DNA from: Methylobacterium sp. W2
GTDB taxonomy: Bacteria > Pseudomonadota > Alphaproteobacteria > Rhizobiales > Beijerinckiaceae
DNA length: 48,142 nucleotides
Direction: 5' to 3'
Assembly (NCBI RefSeq): GCF_020662345.1
Contig: NZ_VMOA01000042.1
Span: 1 to 48,142, forward strand
Part shown: one piece after another, positions 25,982-33,971 of the stretch
Layout: the number at the start of each line of letters is the position of its first letter
Position numbering within the stretch: position 1 is the stretch's first letter
The notes under the pieces: model-generated
What the model was told of the DNA's origin: nothing
What the model saw: the letters and a program-made list of their open reading frames with translations, nothing else
The model's database searches: none
Program-made: the position numbers and the translations under genes

Positions 25982-26368
25982 TCAGGATTTCACGATCCGG
26001 TCGAGGCGGCCGTTGACGAAGAAGTACAGCTCCTTGGCTCCCGGCTCGCTGTAGAGGACCTGGACCTCGCGGCCGGAACGCCCCTCTCCGACCAGCACGT
26101 CCGTCGCGGGTTTTCCCTTCAGCCGGACGAGATCGCACTCGCCAATCCCGGGTTCGATCACGGTCGCGGTACCCGGCGCGGCCTGGCTGCAGCTTCCATC
26201 GGCATTGAGCACCGGCCCCGTGACGCTCGGCGACGGGGCCGGCGTGACGGCGACGGAAACCGGCACTCGCACCGGCGCTTCGCGCTCACTGGTGGTGCAG
26301 GCACCGAGGAATGCGAGGGTCGCGAGATACGCGGCGGCCATTCTCGGGCGAGGCGAGGCGTTCGTCAC
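25982..26368 (-). CDS. Small outer-membrane-type lipoprotein, unknown
   Basis: This 128-aa protein has a lipobox (LAFLGAC) cutting before Cys24, followed by a Pro/Val-rich linker (PVRVPVSVAVTPAPSPS). A small C-terminal domain contains two cysteines and ends REVQVLYSEPGAKELYFFVNGRLDRI. No named family was recognised. The ATG overlaps the stop of the S10 peptidase gene by four bases (ATGA), so they share translation. The C-terminal pattern resembles small inhibitor-like or SH3-like periplasmic domains only vaguely. Confidence 0.75.
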   Translation of the reverse strand: MTNASPRPRMAAAYLATLAFLGACTTSEREAPVRVPVSVAVTPAPSPSVTGPVLNADGSCSQAAPGTATVIEPGIGECDLVRLKGKPATDVLVGEGRSGREVQVLYSEPGAKELYFFVNGRLDRIVKS

Positions 26369-27969
26369 TTGACGTCCTTCGAAGTACCGGCCCGCGCCTT
26401 CAGCGCAGCGGCGTAGAGATCAGAGACGTCCTTGTGGAAGGCCGCACGCGAATCCGGCCGCGAATAGAACATATGGCCGCCCGGATACACCGCGAGGTCG
26501 ATCCGCCTGTCGCCGCCGAAGGCCGGCAGCTGGTCGATGAGGAGCTTCGAGGTGAAGTACGGTGTCACGAGGTCGGTGAAGCCGTGGGCCACGAGGACGC
26601 GCAGGTTGCCGTCGAGGGCCATGACGCCGCGCAGGGCACCGAGGGATTCCGGCGCCATACGCCCGGAGCCCCAGCCCCAGCCCCAGCCCCGGCTGACCGC
26701 GCCGTTGAGGAGTTCGTAGCGCAGGTCGGGCACGCGATAGTTCAGCTTCGCGCCGTAGAGTTCGATCATGGCGCTGGTCAGCGGCGCCTGCATCGCGGTG
26801 AGCAGCGGGTCTTCGAAGCCCGAGAAGGTCGCGGCCGGGTCGGGATCCCATCCGGTGATGCCGGTATCGTAGGCGCTGGCGACACGGCCCTCATCCGCGC
26901 CGATCTCGCGCTGGACGCTGTTAGAGCTCAGGCGACCGGCCTGGCGCCGGACGAAGGCCGGATCGAGACCGGTGATGGCTCCCACCCTGTCGCCGAGCCG
27001 GGCGATGGCCGCCTGGTCGGAGGGGCCCTTCAGGAGGTCGGCGAGGTAATCGCCCGTGGCATAGGCCTCGGTCTCGGCCAGAGCCTTCCGGCTCGGCGTG
27101 CCACCGGCGCGCTCGATGGCGGCGGCGGCATAGGACGGCAGCTTCGTCACGTGGCCCCAGGGGGTCGAGCGCGGCGATTGCAGCCAGGCGAAATCGAGAA
27201 CCGGCGACAGGAGGACCATGCCGGAGAGGCCGATGCCGATCTCCTCCTGCAGCTTTGCGGCGATGAGCGGCCCGCGAAAGCCGCCATAGCTCTCACCGAC
27301 GAAGAATTTGGGCGCTGCGATCCGGTCGTTCGTGCGCAGCCAGCGGGCAATGGTCGAGGACAGGACCGATGCATCCGCATCGACGCTCCAGTAACGCTTG
27401 GCATCGCCATCCGCCGTGCGGCTGTATCCCGTCCCCACTGGGTCGAGGAAGACGAGGTCGGTGAAATCCAGCCACGTGCCGTCGTTGGGAACGAGGCTCA
27501 CGGGCGTGGACGGGCTGATGCTCGTGCCGTCGAGGGGGAGGCGCCAGGGGCCGATCGCACCGATATTGAGATAGGCCGAGGCCGCGCCGGGGCCGCCGTT
27601 GATCGCGAAGGTCACAGGCCGGGTCGCCTCGCTCCTGTCCGCGAGACGATAGGCGATGAAGGCGATCTCGGCCTGGAGCTTGCCGCCCTCATCCACCAGG
27701 GGCAGACTGCCGGCCGTGGCTGTGAAGCGCAGGATGCGGCCACCCGGCAGGGTGACGCTGTGCTCGGTGGTGACGTCGGAGGGAAGCTTGCGCCCTTCCG
27801 GGCCTCGCTGCTCGACGGCCCGCCGTTCCTGCGGCCTGTCCCCCGCCTGGGGCGCTTGCGCCATGCTGGGCTGGGCGGTGACGAGGAGAACAGCGGACAA
27901 GGCGAGGGCGAGACGTCTTGCGCCGCCATCGCGACTCCTCGGGGTCGAGACGATCGAACCTCGGATCAT
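26365..27969 (-). CDS. Exported S10-family serine carboxypeptidase
   Basis: This 534-aa secreted protein of the carboxypeptidase Y-like family S10 has a signal peptide RLALALSAVLLVTAQPSMAQA. The family motif NGGPGAASAYLNIGAIGPW comes next, then VFLDPVGTGYSRT, the nucleophile S227 in GESYGGFRGP, and a late His in YPGGHMFYS. The ATG at 27969 follows AAGGAAG; the longer frame to 28158 lacks coding character. It would trim C-terminal residues of periplasmic or extracellular peptides. It is coupled to the lipoprotein gene by an ATGA overlap and lies 31 bp after holC. Confidence 0.9.
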   Translation of the reverse strand: MIRGSIVSTPRSRDGGARRLALALSAVLLVTAQPSMAQAPQAGDRPQERRAVEQRGPEGRKLPSDVTTEHSVTLPGGRILRFTATAGSLPLVDEGGKLQAEIAFIAYRLADRSEATRPVTFAINGGPGAASAYLNIGAIGPWRLPLDGTSISPSTPVSLVPNDGTWLDFTDLVFLDPVGTGYSRTADGDAKRYWSVDADASVLSSTIARWLRTNDRIAAPKFFVGESYGGFRGPLIAAKLQEEIGIGLSGMVLLSPVLDFAWLQSPRSTPWGHVTKLPSYAAAAIERAGGTPSRKALAETEAYATGDYLADLLKGPSDQAAIARLGDRVGAITGLDPAFVRRQAGRLSSNSVQREIGADEGRVASAYDTGITGWDPDPAATFSGFEDPLLTAMQAPLTSAMIELYGAKLNYRVPDLRYELLNGAVSRGWGWGWGSGRMAPESLGALRGVMALDGNLRVLVAHGFTDLVTPYFTSKLLIDQLPAFGGDRRIDLAVYPGGHMFYSRPDSRAAFHKDVSDLYAAALKARAGTSKDVK

Positions 27970-28000
27970 GCGGCTTCCTTTTCGGTGAAAGGCAGGGCAG

Positions 28001-28453
28001 TCACGCCTTCTTCTGCCAGCGCCCGGATTCGTCCTGCTGCCAATAGGCGATGGTATGGCCCGCCTCCTTGGCCTGCTTCCACTGCGCCCGCGCACCGAGC
28101 AGCGCGTCCTGATCGTTGCCGTCGAACAGGACGCAGATACGCTGATACTCGGACGCATCGGACGGCAGCGGCGCGCCGTCCACGAGAAAACGGATGGCGG
28201 CGGCGTTGGGATTGCCGTCCTGCAGGGTCAGCACGACGGGCTGGCTCGCCGCCTGCGGGTCACGGTCCGTCCCGTGGGGCAGGAAGCTGTCGTCGCTGTA
28301 GGTCCAGAGATGATCGTCCAGCGCCTGAAGTCGATCCTCCCCCGAGACCTGGATCGCCGCGCGCCATTGGCGCTCCAACGATCGCTCGACGAGGTTCGGC
28401 AGAACCTTTTCGAGGGGCTGCTGCTGGAGGTGGTAGAACAGGATCTCGGTCAC
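28001..28453 (-). CDS. holC: DNA polymerase III subunit chi (HolC)
   Basis: This 150-aa protein has the HolC pattern: TEILFYHLQQQPLEKVLPNL at the start, LWTYSDDSFLPHG, the QPVVLT strand and the C-terminal CVLFDGNDQDALLGARAQWK. Chi links the clamp-loader complex to single-strand binding protein at the replication fork. The usual alphaproteobacterial neighbour, leucyl aminopeptidase pepA, is absent; an S10 peptidase lies downstream instead. Confidence 0.93.
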   Translation of the reverse strand: MTEILFYHLQQQPLEKVLPNLVERSLERQWRAAIQVSGEDRLQALDDHLWTYSDDSFLPHGTDRDPQAASQPVVLTLQDGNPNAAAIRFLVDGAPLPSDASEYQRICVLFDGNDQDALLGARAQWKQAKEAGHTIAYWQQDESGRWQKKA

Positions 28454-28670
28454 AGGGGTCAGGATAGGCCAATGCCGCCGTTTTGGAAGCGGGGGGATGC
28501 CGCTCTTCAGGCGGGCTCGATGAAATGGGGGACGTCAGGCATCGAAGCGAGGATCGCCGTCCGACGAACCGCTCCCTCACCGCCCGATGCAGTACGGTCC
28601 CGAATGGAGGATCGAGCTTGATCGTTTAGATCCGGCGGCGACAGAGTTCGCCGATCGCCGGTTCAGGAGG
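28454..28670. other. Gene-free stretch between holC and the small ORF
   Basis: About 217 bp with no open frame of coding character on either strand. Together with the small ORF at 28671-28778 it makes up the 341-bp gap between pyrG and holC. No clear terminator is seen; the holC promoter may be here. Confidence 0.4.
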
Positions 28671-28778
28671 TTATCGAAGCCGCGCTGACAATGCCGTCTG
28701 CCAGGCACGGAGCGGCGATCTCACCGCGCTCAATGCAAGATAGGCGATGAAGGCGGGCAGGCCCGAGATCGAGACCAT
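28671..28778 (-). CDS. Candidate 35-aa small protein downstream of pyrG
   Basis: A short minus-strand frame starts at ATG 28778 and reads MVSISGLPAFIAYLALSAVR, then 15 further residues ending SARLR and TAA. A strong purine-rich GGGAGGGG lies about 8 bases before the ATG, and the start is only 16 bp after the pyrG stop, so it would ride on the pyrG transcript. The first 20 residues are hydrophobic enough to associate with the membrane and the tail is basic. It may be a small protein or a remnant; no homologue is recognised. Confidence 0.4.
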   Translation of the reverse strand: MVSISGLPAFIAYLALSAVRSPLRAWQTALSARLR

Positions 28779-28794
28779 GGCGCCCGCCCCTCCC

Positions 28795-30423
28795 TCAGAC
28801 CAGCCGGCTCTGCACGATGGCGGCGGAGATGAAGCTCTTGAACAGCGGGTGCGGCTCGAACGGCCGCGACTTCAGTTCCGGGTGGAACTGCACGCCGATG
28901 AACCAGGGATGGCCGGCATGTTCCACCGTCTCGGGCAGGAGACCGTCCGGAGATAGCCCCGAGAAGCGCAGGCCCTTAGCTTCCAGCCGCTCGCGATAGG
29001 CCATGTTGACCTCGTAGCGGTGCCGGTGACGCTCGGAAATCTCGGTGCCGCCGTAGATCTCGGCGATCTTGGTATCCGCGCCGAGTGTCGCCTTGTAGGC
29101 GCCGAGCCGCATGGTGCCGCCGAGATCGCCCTGGGCGGCGCGCCGCTCCAGTTCGTTGCCCTTGAGCCATTCGGTGAGCAGGCCGACCACCGGCTCCCCG
29201 GTCTCGCCGAACTCGGTGGAATTGGCGTCCTCGACGCCGGCAAGCGAGCGGGCCGCCTCGATCACGGCCATCTGCATGCCGAAGCAGATGCCGAAATACG
29301 GGATCTTGCGCTCGCGGGCGAAGCGGGCCGCGCGGATCTTGCCCTCGGCGCCGCGCTGGCCGAACCCGCCGGGTACGAGGATTCCGTTGATCCCCTCGAG
29401 GAACGGCGCCGGATCCCCGCCCTCGAACACCTCGGACTCGATCCATTCGAGGTTCACCTTCACCCGATTGGCGATGCCGCCATGGGTGAGGGCCTCGGAC
29501 AGGGATTTGTAGGCGTCCTTGAGGCCGGTATACTTGCCGACGATGGCGATGGAGACCTCGCCTTCCGGATTGCGCACCCGCTCGGAGATCGTCGTCCAGC
29601 GCGCGAGATCGGGCTCGCCCTTGGGCTCGATGCCGAAATGCGCCAGGACTTCCCGGTCGAGGCCGGCTTCGCGGTAGGAGAGCGGCACGTCGTAGATCGA
29701 GGCGACGTCGCGCGCCTCGATGACGGCGGTCTCGCGCACGTTGCAGAACAGGCCGAGCTTGCGCCGCTCCTCCACCGGAATCGGACGGTCGCAGCGGCAG
29801 AGCAGGATGTCCGGCTGGATGCCGATGGAGCGCAGTTCCTTGACGGAGTGCTGCGTCGGCTTGGTCTTCAGCTCGCCGGCCGAGGGGATGTAGGGCAGCA
29901 GGGTCAGGTGGACGAAGGCGACGGTGCCGCGCGGCAGTTCCTGGCCGAGCTGGCGGATCGCCTCGAAGAACGGCAGGCCCTCGATGTCGCCCACCGTGCC
30001 GCCGATCTCCACGAGAACGAAATCGAACGCCTCGTTGCCCTCGAGCACGAACGCCTTGATGGCGTTGGTGACGTGCGGGATCACCTGGATCGTCGCGCCG
30101 AGATAATCGCCGCGCCGCTCCTTGGTGATGATGTCGAGATAGATCCGGCCGGTGGTGATGTTGTCGGCCTTGGTGGCGGCGAGGCCCGTGAAGCGCTCGT
30201 AATGGCCGAGGTCGAGGTCCGTCTCCGCACCGTCGTCGGTGACGAACACCTCGCCATGCTGGGTCGGGCTCATCGTGCCCGGATCGACGTTGAGGTAGGG
30301 GTCGAGCTTGCGCAGGCGGACCGTATGGCCGCGTGCCTGCAGGAGGGCCGCGAGGGCCGCGGAAGCGAGGCCCTTGCCGAGCGAGGAGACCACGCCGCCG
30401 GTGATGAATACGTACCGCGTCAT
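28795..30423 (-). CDS. pyrG: CTP synthase
   Basis: This 542-aa enzyme turns UTP into CTP with glutamine nitrogen. The synthetase domain begins TRYVFITGGVVSSLGKGLAS and has MSPTQHGEVFVTDDG and VPHVTNAIK. The glutamine amidotransferase domain has GGFGQRGAEGK, the catalytic Cys in YFGICFGMQMAVIE, and the His-Glu pair in GVQFHPELKSRP. The length is the family norm from ATG 30423; an in-frame extension to 30468 has no support. The neighbouring secG upstream on the same strand is usual in alphaproteobacteria. Confidence 0.98.
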   Translation of the reverse strand: MTRYVFITGGVVSSLGKGLASAALAALLQARGHTVRLRKLDPYLNVDPGTMSPTQHGEVFVTDDGAETDLDLGHYERFTGLAATKADNITTGRIYLDIITKERRGDYLGATIQVIPHVTNAIKAFVLEGNEAFDFVLVEIGGTVGDIEGLPFFEAIRQLGQELPRGTVAFVHLTLLPYIPSAGELKTKPTQHSVKELRSIGIQPDILLCRCDRPIPVEERRKLGLFCNVRETAVIEARDVASIYDVPLSYREAGLDREVLAHFGIEPKGEPDLARWTTISERVRNPEGEVSIAIVGKYTGLKDAYKSLSEALTHGGIANRVKVNLEWIESEVFEGGDPAPFLEGINGILVPGGFGQRGAEGKIRAARFARERKIPYFGICFGMQMAVIEAARSLAGVEDANSTEFGETGEPVVGLLTEWLKGNELERRAAQGDLGGTMRLGAYKATLGADTKIAEIYGGTEISERHRHRYEVNMAYRERLEAKGLRFSGLSPDGLLPETVEHAGHPWFIGVQFHPELKSRPFEPHPLFKSFISAAIVQSRLV

Positions 30424-30582
30424 GGGCTTCGGCTCATAAACAAGGGTGGGTGATTCGCCAAACTTCAAACGACCCCGCCGCCAACGGCGGCAGGGCGAAA
30501 TCGACGCGAACTGTGGACAAGGCGGGCCGGCGACGGTTCGAAGCGAGGTGCGACCGGTCCGGCACGCCTCGCCGAGCCGTGA

Positions 30583-30951
30583 TCAGCGCGACTGGGGCGC
30601 CTCGGGGGTCGCGGGCTGGGCCGCGCCCTGACCCGGACGTAGGGTCTCGAGCAGGTTGCCGTTGGGCGCCACCGGCTGGGTCGTCGCGGCTCCGTCGAGG
30701 ATCGACTTCGGCGCGGCGCTCCGGTGGGAGATCACCGCCAGCGTCATGCTGGTGGTGAAGAACAGAGCGGCCAGGATCGCGGTAGCCCGCGTCAAGGCGT
30801 TGGCCTGTCCCCGCCCGGTCATGAAGCCCGATACGCCACCGCCGCTGCTGCCACCGCCGAGCCCGAGTCCGCCTTCGGAGCGCTGCAGCAGGACCACGGC
30901 GATGAGGGCGAGAACCACGATGAGGTGAATGGAGATCAGGACGGCATTCAT
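30583..30951 (-). CDS. secG: Preprotein translocase subunit SecG
   Basis: This 122-aa inner-membrane protein has two helices (about 3-22 and 55-76) around a glycine-rich loop (GGLGLGGGSSGGGVSGFMTG), the hallmark of SecG, which supports SecYEG protein export. The C-terminal tail is Pro/Ala/Gln-rich, as in other alphaproteobacterial forms. It lies between tpiA and pyrG, all on the minus strand. Confidence 0.95.
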   Translation of the reverse strand: MNAVLISIHLIVVLALIAVVLLQRSEGGLGLGGGSSGGGVSGFMTGRGQANALTRATAILAALFFTTSMTLAVISHRSAAPKSILDGAATTQPVAPNGNLLETLRPGQGAAQPATPEAPQSR

Positions 30952-31106
30952 GGCGATTCAGTCCGATGTTCCTGGGTCCGTGAACCACGAAGGCCGCCAT
31001 CCGGCGACCGGCGCGGCCCGTCGAGGAACGTCTGCGAAGGGCAGGCTCCTACACGAGATGGTGTCCCGCGCCAAATCCTGCATGGAGTTAATGAAAGGAA
31101 GTCGCC

Positions 31107-31868
31107 TCAGGCGTAAGCGGCCGCGATCCCCAGGAAGTCCGAGGCGACGAGGCTCGCGCCACCCACCAGCGCCCCGTCGACATTCTCGACCGCCATCAAC
31201 TCGCGGGCGTTGCCGGGCTTGACCGAGCCCCCATAGAGGATGCGCACCTTCGCGGCTTCCGCCCCGATGAGCTGGCCGAGCATTTCGCGAAGCGAGGCAT
31301 GGACCTCGGCGATGTCGGCGGGTGTCGGGGTCAGGCCGGTGCCGATCGCCCAGACGGGCTCGTAAGCGATGACCGTGTCGGAGGCCTTGGCACCTTTCGG
31401 CACGCCGATGGCGAGCTGCGCGCGGACGATGTCGAGGGTGCGGCCCTCTTCGCGCTCTTCCTGCGTCTCGCCGACGCAGATGATGCCGCAGAGGCCGGCT
31501 CGGCGGGCGCCGAGCGCCTTGGCATGGACGCCGTCATCGGTCTCGTGATGATAGGCGCGCCGCTCCGAATGCCCGACGATGACGTAGGTCGCGCCAAGAT
31601 CGGCCAGCATCTCGGCGGAGATGCTGCCGGTGAAGGCGCCGCTGGCCTTGGCATGCAGGTTCTGTCCGCCGATGGACACGGCCGACCCGTAGACGGCCGC
31701 CACGCAGGACGAGATCAGGGTCGAGGGCGGGCAGATGAGAACGTCGATGCGAGAGGTGAGTTCGGGCGAGAGCCCGTCGCGGATGGCCTCGACCACCGGA
31801 ACCGAACTGCGCAGGCCGTTCATCTTCCAGTTGCCGGCGATCAGCGGCCGCCGTCCCGACTTCGACAT
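31107..31868 (-). CDS. tpiA: Triosephosphate isomerase
   Basis: This 253-aa glycolytic/gluconeogenic enzyme interconverts dihydroxyacetone phosphate and glyceraldehyde 3-phosphate. The conserved N/K start is LIAGNWKMNG, the catalytic His is near residue 100 in VIVGHSERR, the catalytic Glu is in IAYEPVWAIGTG, and the phosphate loop is ILYGGSVKPGN. The ATG at 31868 gives the usual length. It is divergent from ppiD, an arrangement typical of this bacterial order. Confidence 0.98.
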   Translation of the reverse strand: MSKSGRRPLIAGNWKMNGLRSSVPVVEAIRDGLSPELTSRIDVLICPPSTLISSCVAAVYGSAVSIGGQNLHAKASGAFTGSISAEMLADLGATYVIVGHSERRAYHHETDDGVHAKALGARRAGLCGIICVGETQEEREEGRTLDIVRAQLAIGVPKGAKASDTVIAYEPVWAIGTGLTPTPADIAEVHASLREMLGQLIGAEAAKVRILYGGSVKPGNARELMAVENVDGALVGGASLVASDFLGIAAAYA

Positions 31869-32062
31869 CGTATCCCTCGCGCTCAGATGATGCTGGTCCG
31901 GGTTCACCGGATCGTGAGCGGGGCCGTAACAGAGCCGACTTGCCGGCGCAAACATGGGCCCGTGGATTGCCCCGGCCTTTGCTGGGGCGAGCGGATGGTC
32001 TATCGCGGGCGGCTTGGAGCCGTGCCCCGGCACGCCATCACGACGGATTTTCGAACGTTCCG
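31869..32062. promoter_or_regulatory. Divergent promoter region, tpiA / ppiD
   Basis: This 194-bp gap between divergent genes should carry promoters for tpiA (minus) and ppiD-trpE (plus). I see no convincing -35/-10 pair or leader peptide rich in tryptophan codons. Confidence 0.4.
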
Positions 32063-33964
32063 ATGCTGCAGAACATGCGTAGTGCGAGCCAGCATTGGCT
32101 CGGCAAGATCATTCTCACGGTGGTCTTCACCTTCCTCATCGCCGGCGTCGCGATCTTCGGCGTGGAAGATTTCTTCCGCTCGAATTCCGCCACGACCGTG
32201 GCCACGGTGGGGAAGACGCAGATCACCTCGGAGGCAGTGCGCTCGGCCTACCAACTGCAGCTTCAGCGCTATCAGAGCCAGCTGCAGCGCAGTCTGACGC
32301 CCGATCAGGCCAGGGGCCTCGGTCTCGACCGGCAGGTTCTCTCGCAGCTGATCAGCGAAGCCTCCCTCGACCAGCAGGCCAAGGATTTAGGTCTCGTGAT
32401 CCCCGATTCGGCGGTGCTGCGCGCGATCCAGGAGGAGCCGACCTTCAAGGGGGCCAACGGCTCCTTCGACCAGACCCTCTTCTTCCAGACGCTTCAACGC
32501 GCCGGCATCAACGAGGCGATGTTCGTGCGCGACCAGCGCGCCGCCGCCGGACGGCTCCAGATCGCCGAGGCCGTGGCCGCGGACATCCACGTCCCCGCCG
32601 CCCTGCGCGAGGCCGTGCATCGCTACACCACCGAGCGTCGCGCGGCGTCCTTCCTGATGCTGCCCCCGTCCGTGGCGGGCGACATTCCCGCACCGACGGA
32701 CGAGGAGGTGAAGGCCTTCTACGACGAGAACAAGAGCGCGTTCCGCGCGCCCGACTACCGGGCTGTGACCCTTCTCGCCCTCGATCCGCAGGCAATGGCC
32801 AAGCCCGACGCGGTCACGGACGAGGACGTGCAGAAGCGCTACGACCTCGCCAAGGCGCAATACGGCACGCCGGAGCGGCGCACGATCCAGCAGATCGTGT
32901 TCCCCGACGAGGCCTCCGCCGAGGCGGCGCGCAAGGAAATCGAATCCGGCGAGAAGCCGTTCGAGGCCGTCGCCTTGGCGCGTGGCGTCGATGCGAAGGA
33001 ACTGTCCCTCGGGAACCTGACGAAGGCCGAACTGTTCGACCCGGCCGTCGCCGATGCCGCGTTCGCGCTGGCGCAGAACAGCGTGAGCGCCCCGGTCAAG
33101 GGTCGCTTCGGTACCGTGCTCCTCCGCGTCACCGCCATCGAGCCCGAGACGCGCAAGCCCCTCGCCGACGTGGCGCCGGAGATCCGCAAGACGATCGCCC
33201 TCGAGCGCGCCAAGACCGCCGTCGAAAAGGACCACGACACGATCGAGGACGAGCGCGCCAACAGCAAGCCCCTGGCCGAGATCGCCAAGGAGCGGGGCCT
33301 CACCCTCGTGACGGTACCGGCGGTGAGCGCCCAGGGGGTAGACCCGTTGGGCAAGCTCGTCGACTCCATTCCGGATCGTGAGACGACGCTGCCGATCGTG
33401 TTCCGCTCCGAGATCGGGAGCGACACCGAGGCGCTTCGTCTCAAGTCGGGCGGCTACGTCTGGGTCGACGTCACCGGCATCGACCACGCCCATGACAAGC
33501 CCCTCGACCAGGTGCGCGATCAGGCCGCCGCCCAGTGGCGCGCCGCCGAGGTGGCCAAGCGCCTGTCGGAGAAGGCCCGCAGCCTGACCGAGCATCTGGA
33601 CAAGGGCGAGGCTATCGACACGCTGGCGACGGAAGTCGGCGTGCAGGTGCAGACCTCCACGGACATCGCACGCAGCCAGGCCAAGGACGGCCTCTCGGCC
33701 GACGTGGTCAACCGCCTCTTCGCCGTCCCGGTGGACAAGGCCGTCTCGGTGGAATCCGGCGAGGCGCGCGTGGTGGCCAAGGTCACGGCGGCGACGATGC
33801 CCGCCTTCGTGCCCGGCAGCCCCTCCGACGAGGCGATCGCCAAGCGGTTCCAGGCGACCCTCATCGACGATATCCTCGGCGAGTACATCGCCGACGTTCA
33901 GAAGAGCGTGGGGATCACCGTCAACCAGACGGCGTTCCGGCGCGCGATCGGCGGCGAGTACTGA
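32063..33964 (+). CDS. ppiD: PpiD-type periplasmic folding chaperone/isomerase
   Basis: This 633-aa protein is anchored by one N-terminal helix (about 15-35: IILTVVFTFLIAGVAIFGV). It has a SurA-N-like chaperone region (TSEAVRSAYQLQLQRYQSQL) and a parvulin-like domain at about 265-370 (RRTIQQIVFPDEASAE), with further helical segments to the C-terminus. PpiD works next to the Sec translocon on newly exported proteins. The parvulin active-site pattern is weak, so it may act more as chaperone than isomerase. It ends 7 bp before trpE, so the two genes probably share a transcript. Confidence 0.9.
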   Translation: MLQNMRSASQHWLGKIILTVVFTFLIAGVAIFGVEDFFRSNSATTVATVGKTQITSEAVRSAYQLQLQRYQSQLQRSLTPDQARGLGLDRQVLSQLISEASLDQQAKDLGLVIPDSAVLRAIQEEPTFKGANGSFDQTLFFQTLQRAGINEAMFVRDQRAAAGRLQIAEAVAADIHVPAALREAVHRYTTERRAASFLMLPPSVAGDIPAPTDEEVKAFYDENKSAFRAPDYRAVTLLALDPQAMAKPDAVTDEDVQKRYDLAKAQYGTPERRTIQQIVFPDEASAEAARKEIESGEKPFEAVALARGVDAKELSLGNLTKAELFDPAVADAAFALAQNSVSAPVKGRFGTVLLRVTAIEPETRKPLADVAPEIRKTIALERAKTAVEKDHDTIEDERANSKPLAEIAKERGLTLVTVPAVSAQGVDPLGKLVDSIPDRETTLPIVFRSEIGSDTEALRLKSGGYVWVDVTGIDHAHDKPLDQVRDQAAAQWRAAEVAKRLSEKARSLTEHLDKGEAIDTLATEVGVQVQTSTDIARSQAKDGLSADVVNRLFAVPVDKAVSVESGEARVVAKVTAATMPAFVPGSPSDEAIAKRFQATLIDDILGEYIADVQKSVGITVNQTAFRRAIGGEY

Positions 33965-33971
33965 ACCGACC

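Noticed and set aside
26311..28467. 718-codon plus-strand ORF opposite the S10 peptidase
   Set aside because: It is antisense to a gene with clear S10 motifs; its composition is typical of a GC-bias shadow and no family pattern is seen.
29020..30453. 477-codon ORF antisense to pyrG
   Set aside because: pyrG is unmistakable on the other strand; the antisense frame has no domain and only mirrors its codon bias.
33965..33971. trp leader-peptide attenuator before trpE
   Set aside because: Only 7 bp separate ppiD and trpE, so no leader can fit; none was seen before trpG either.
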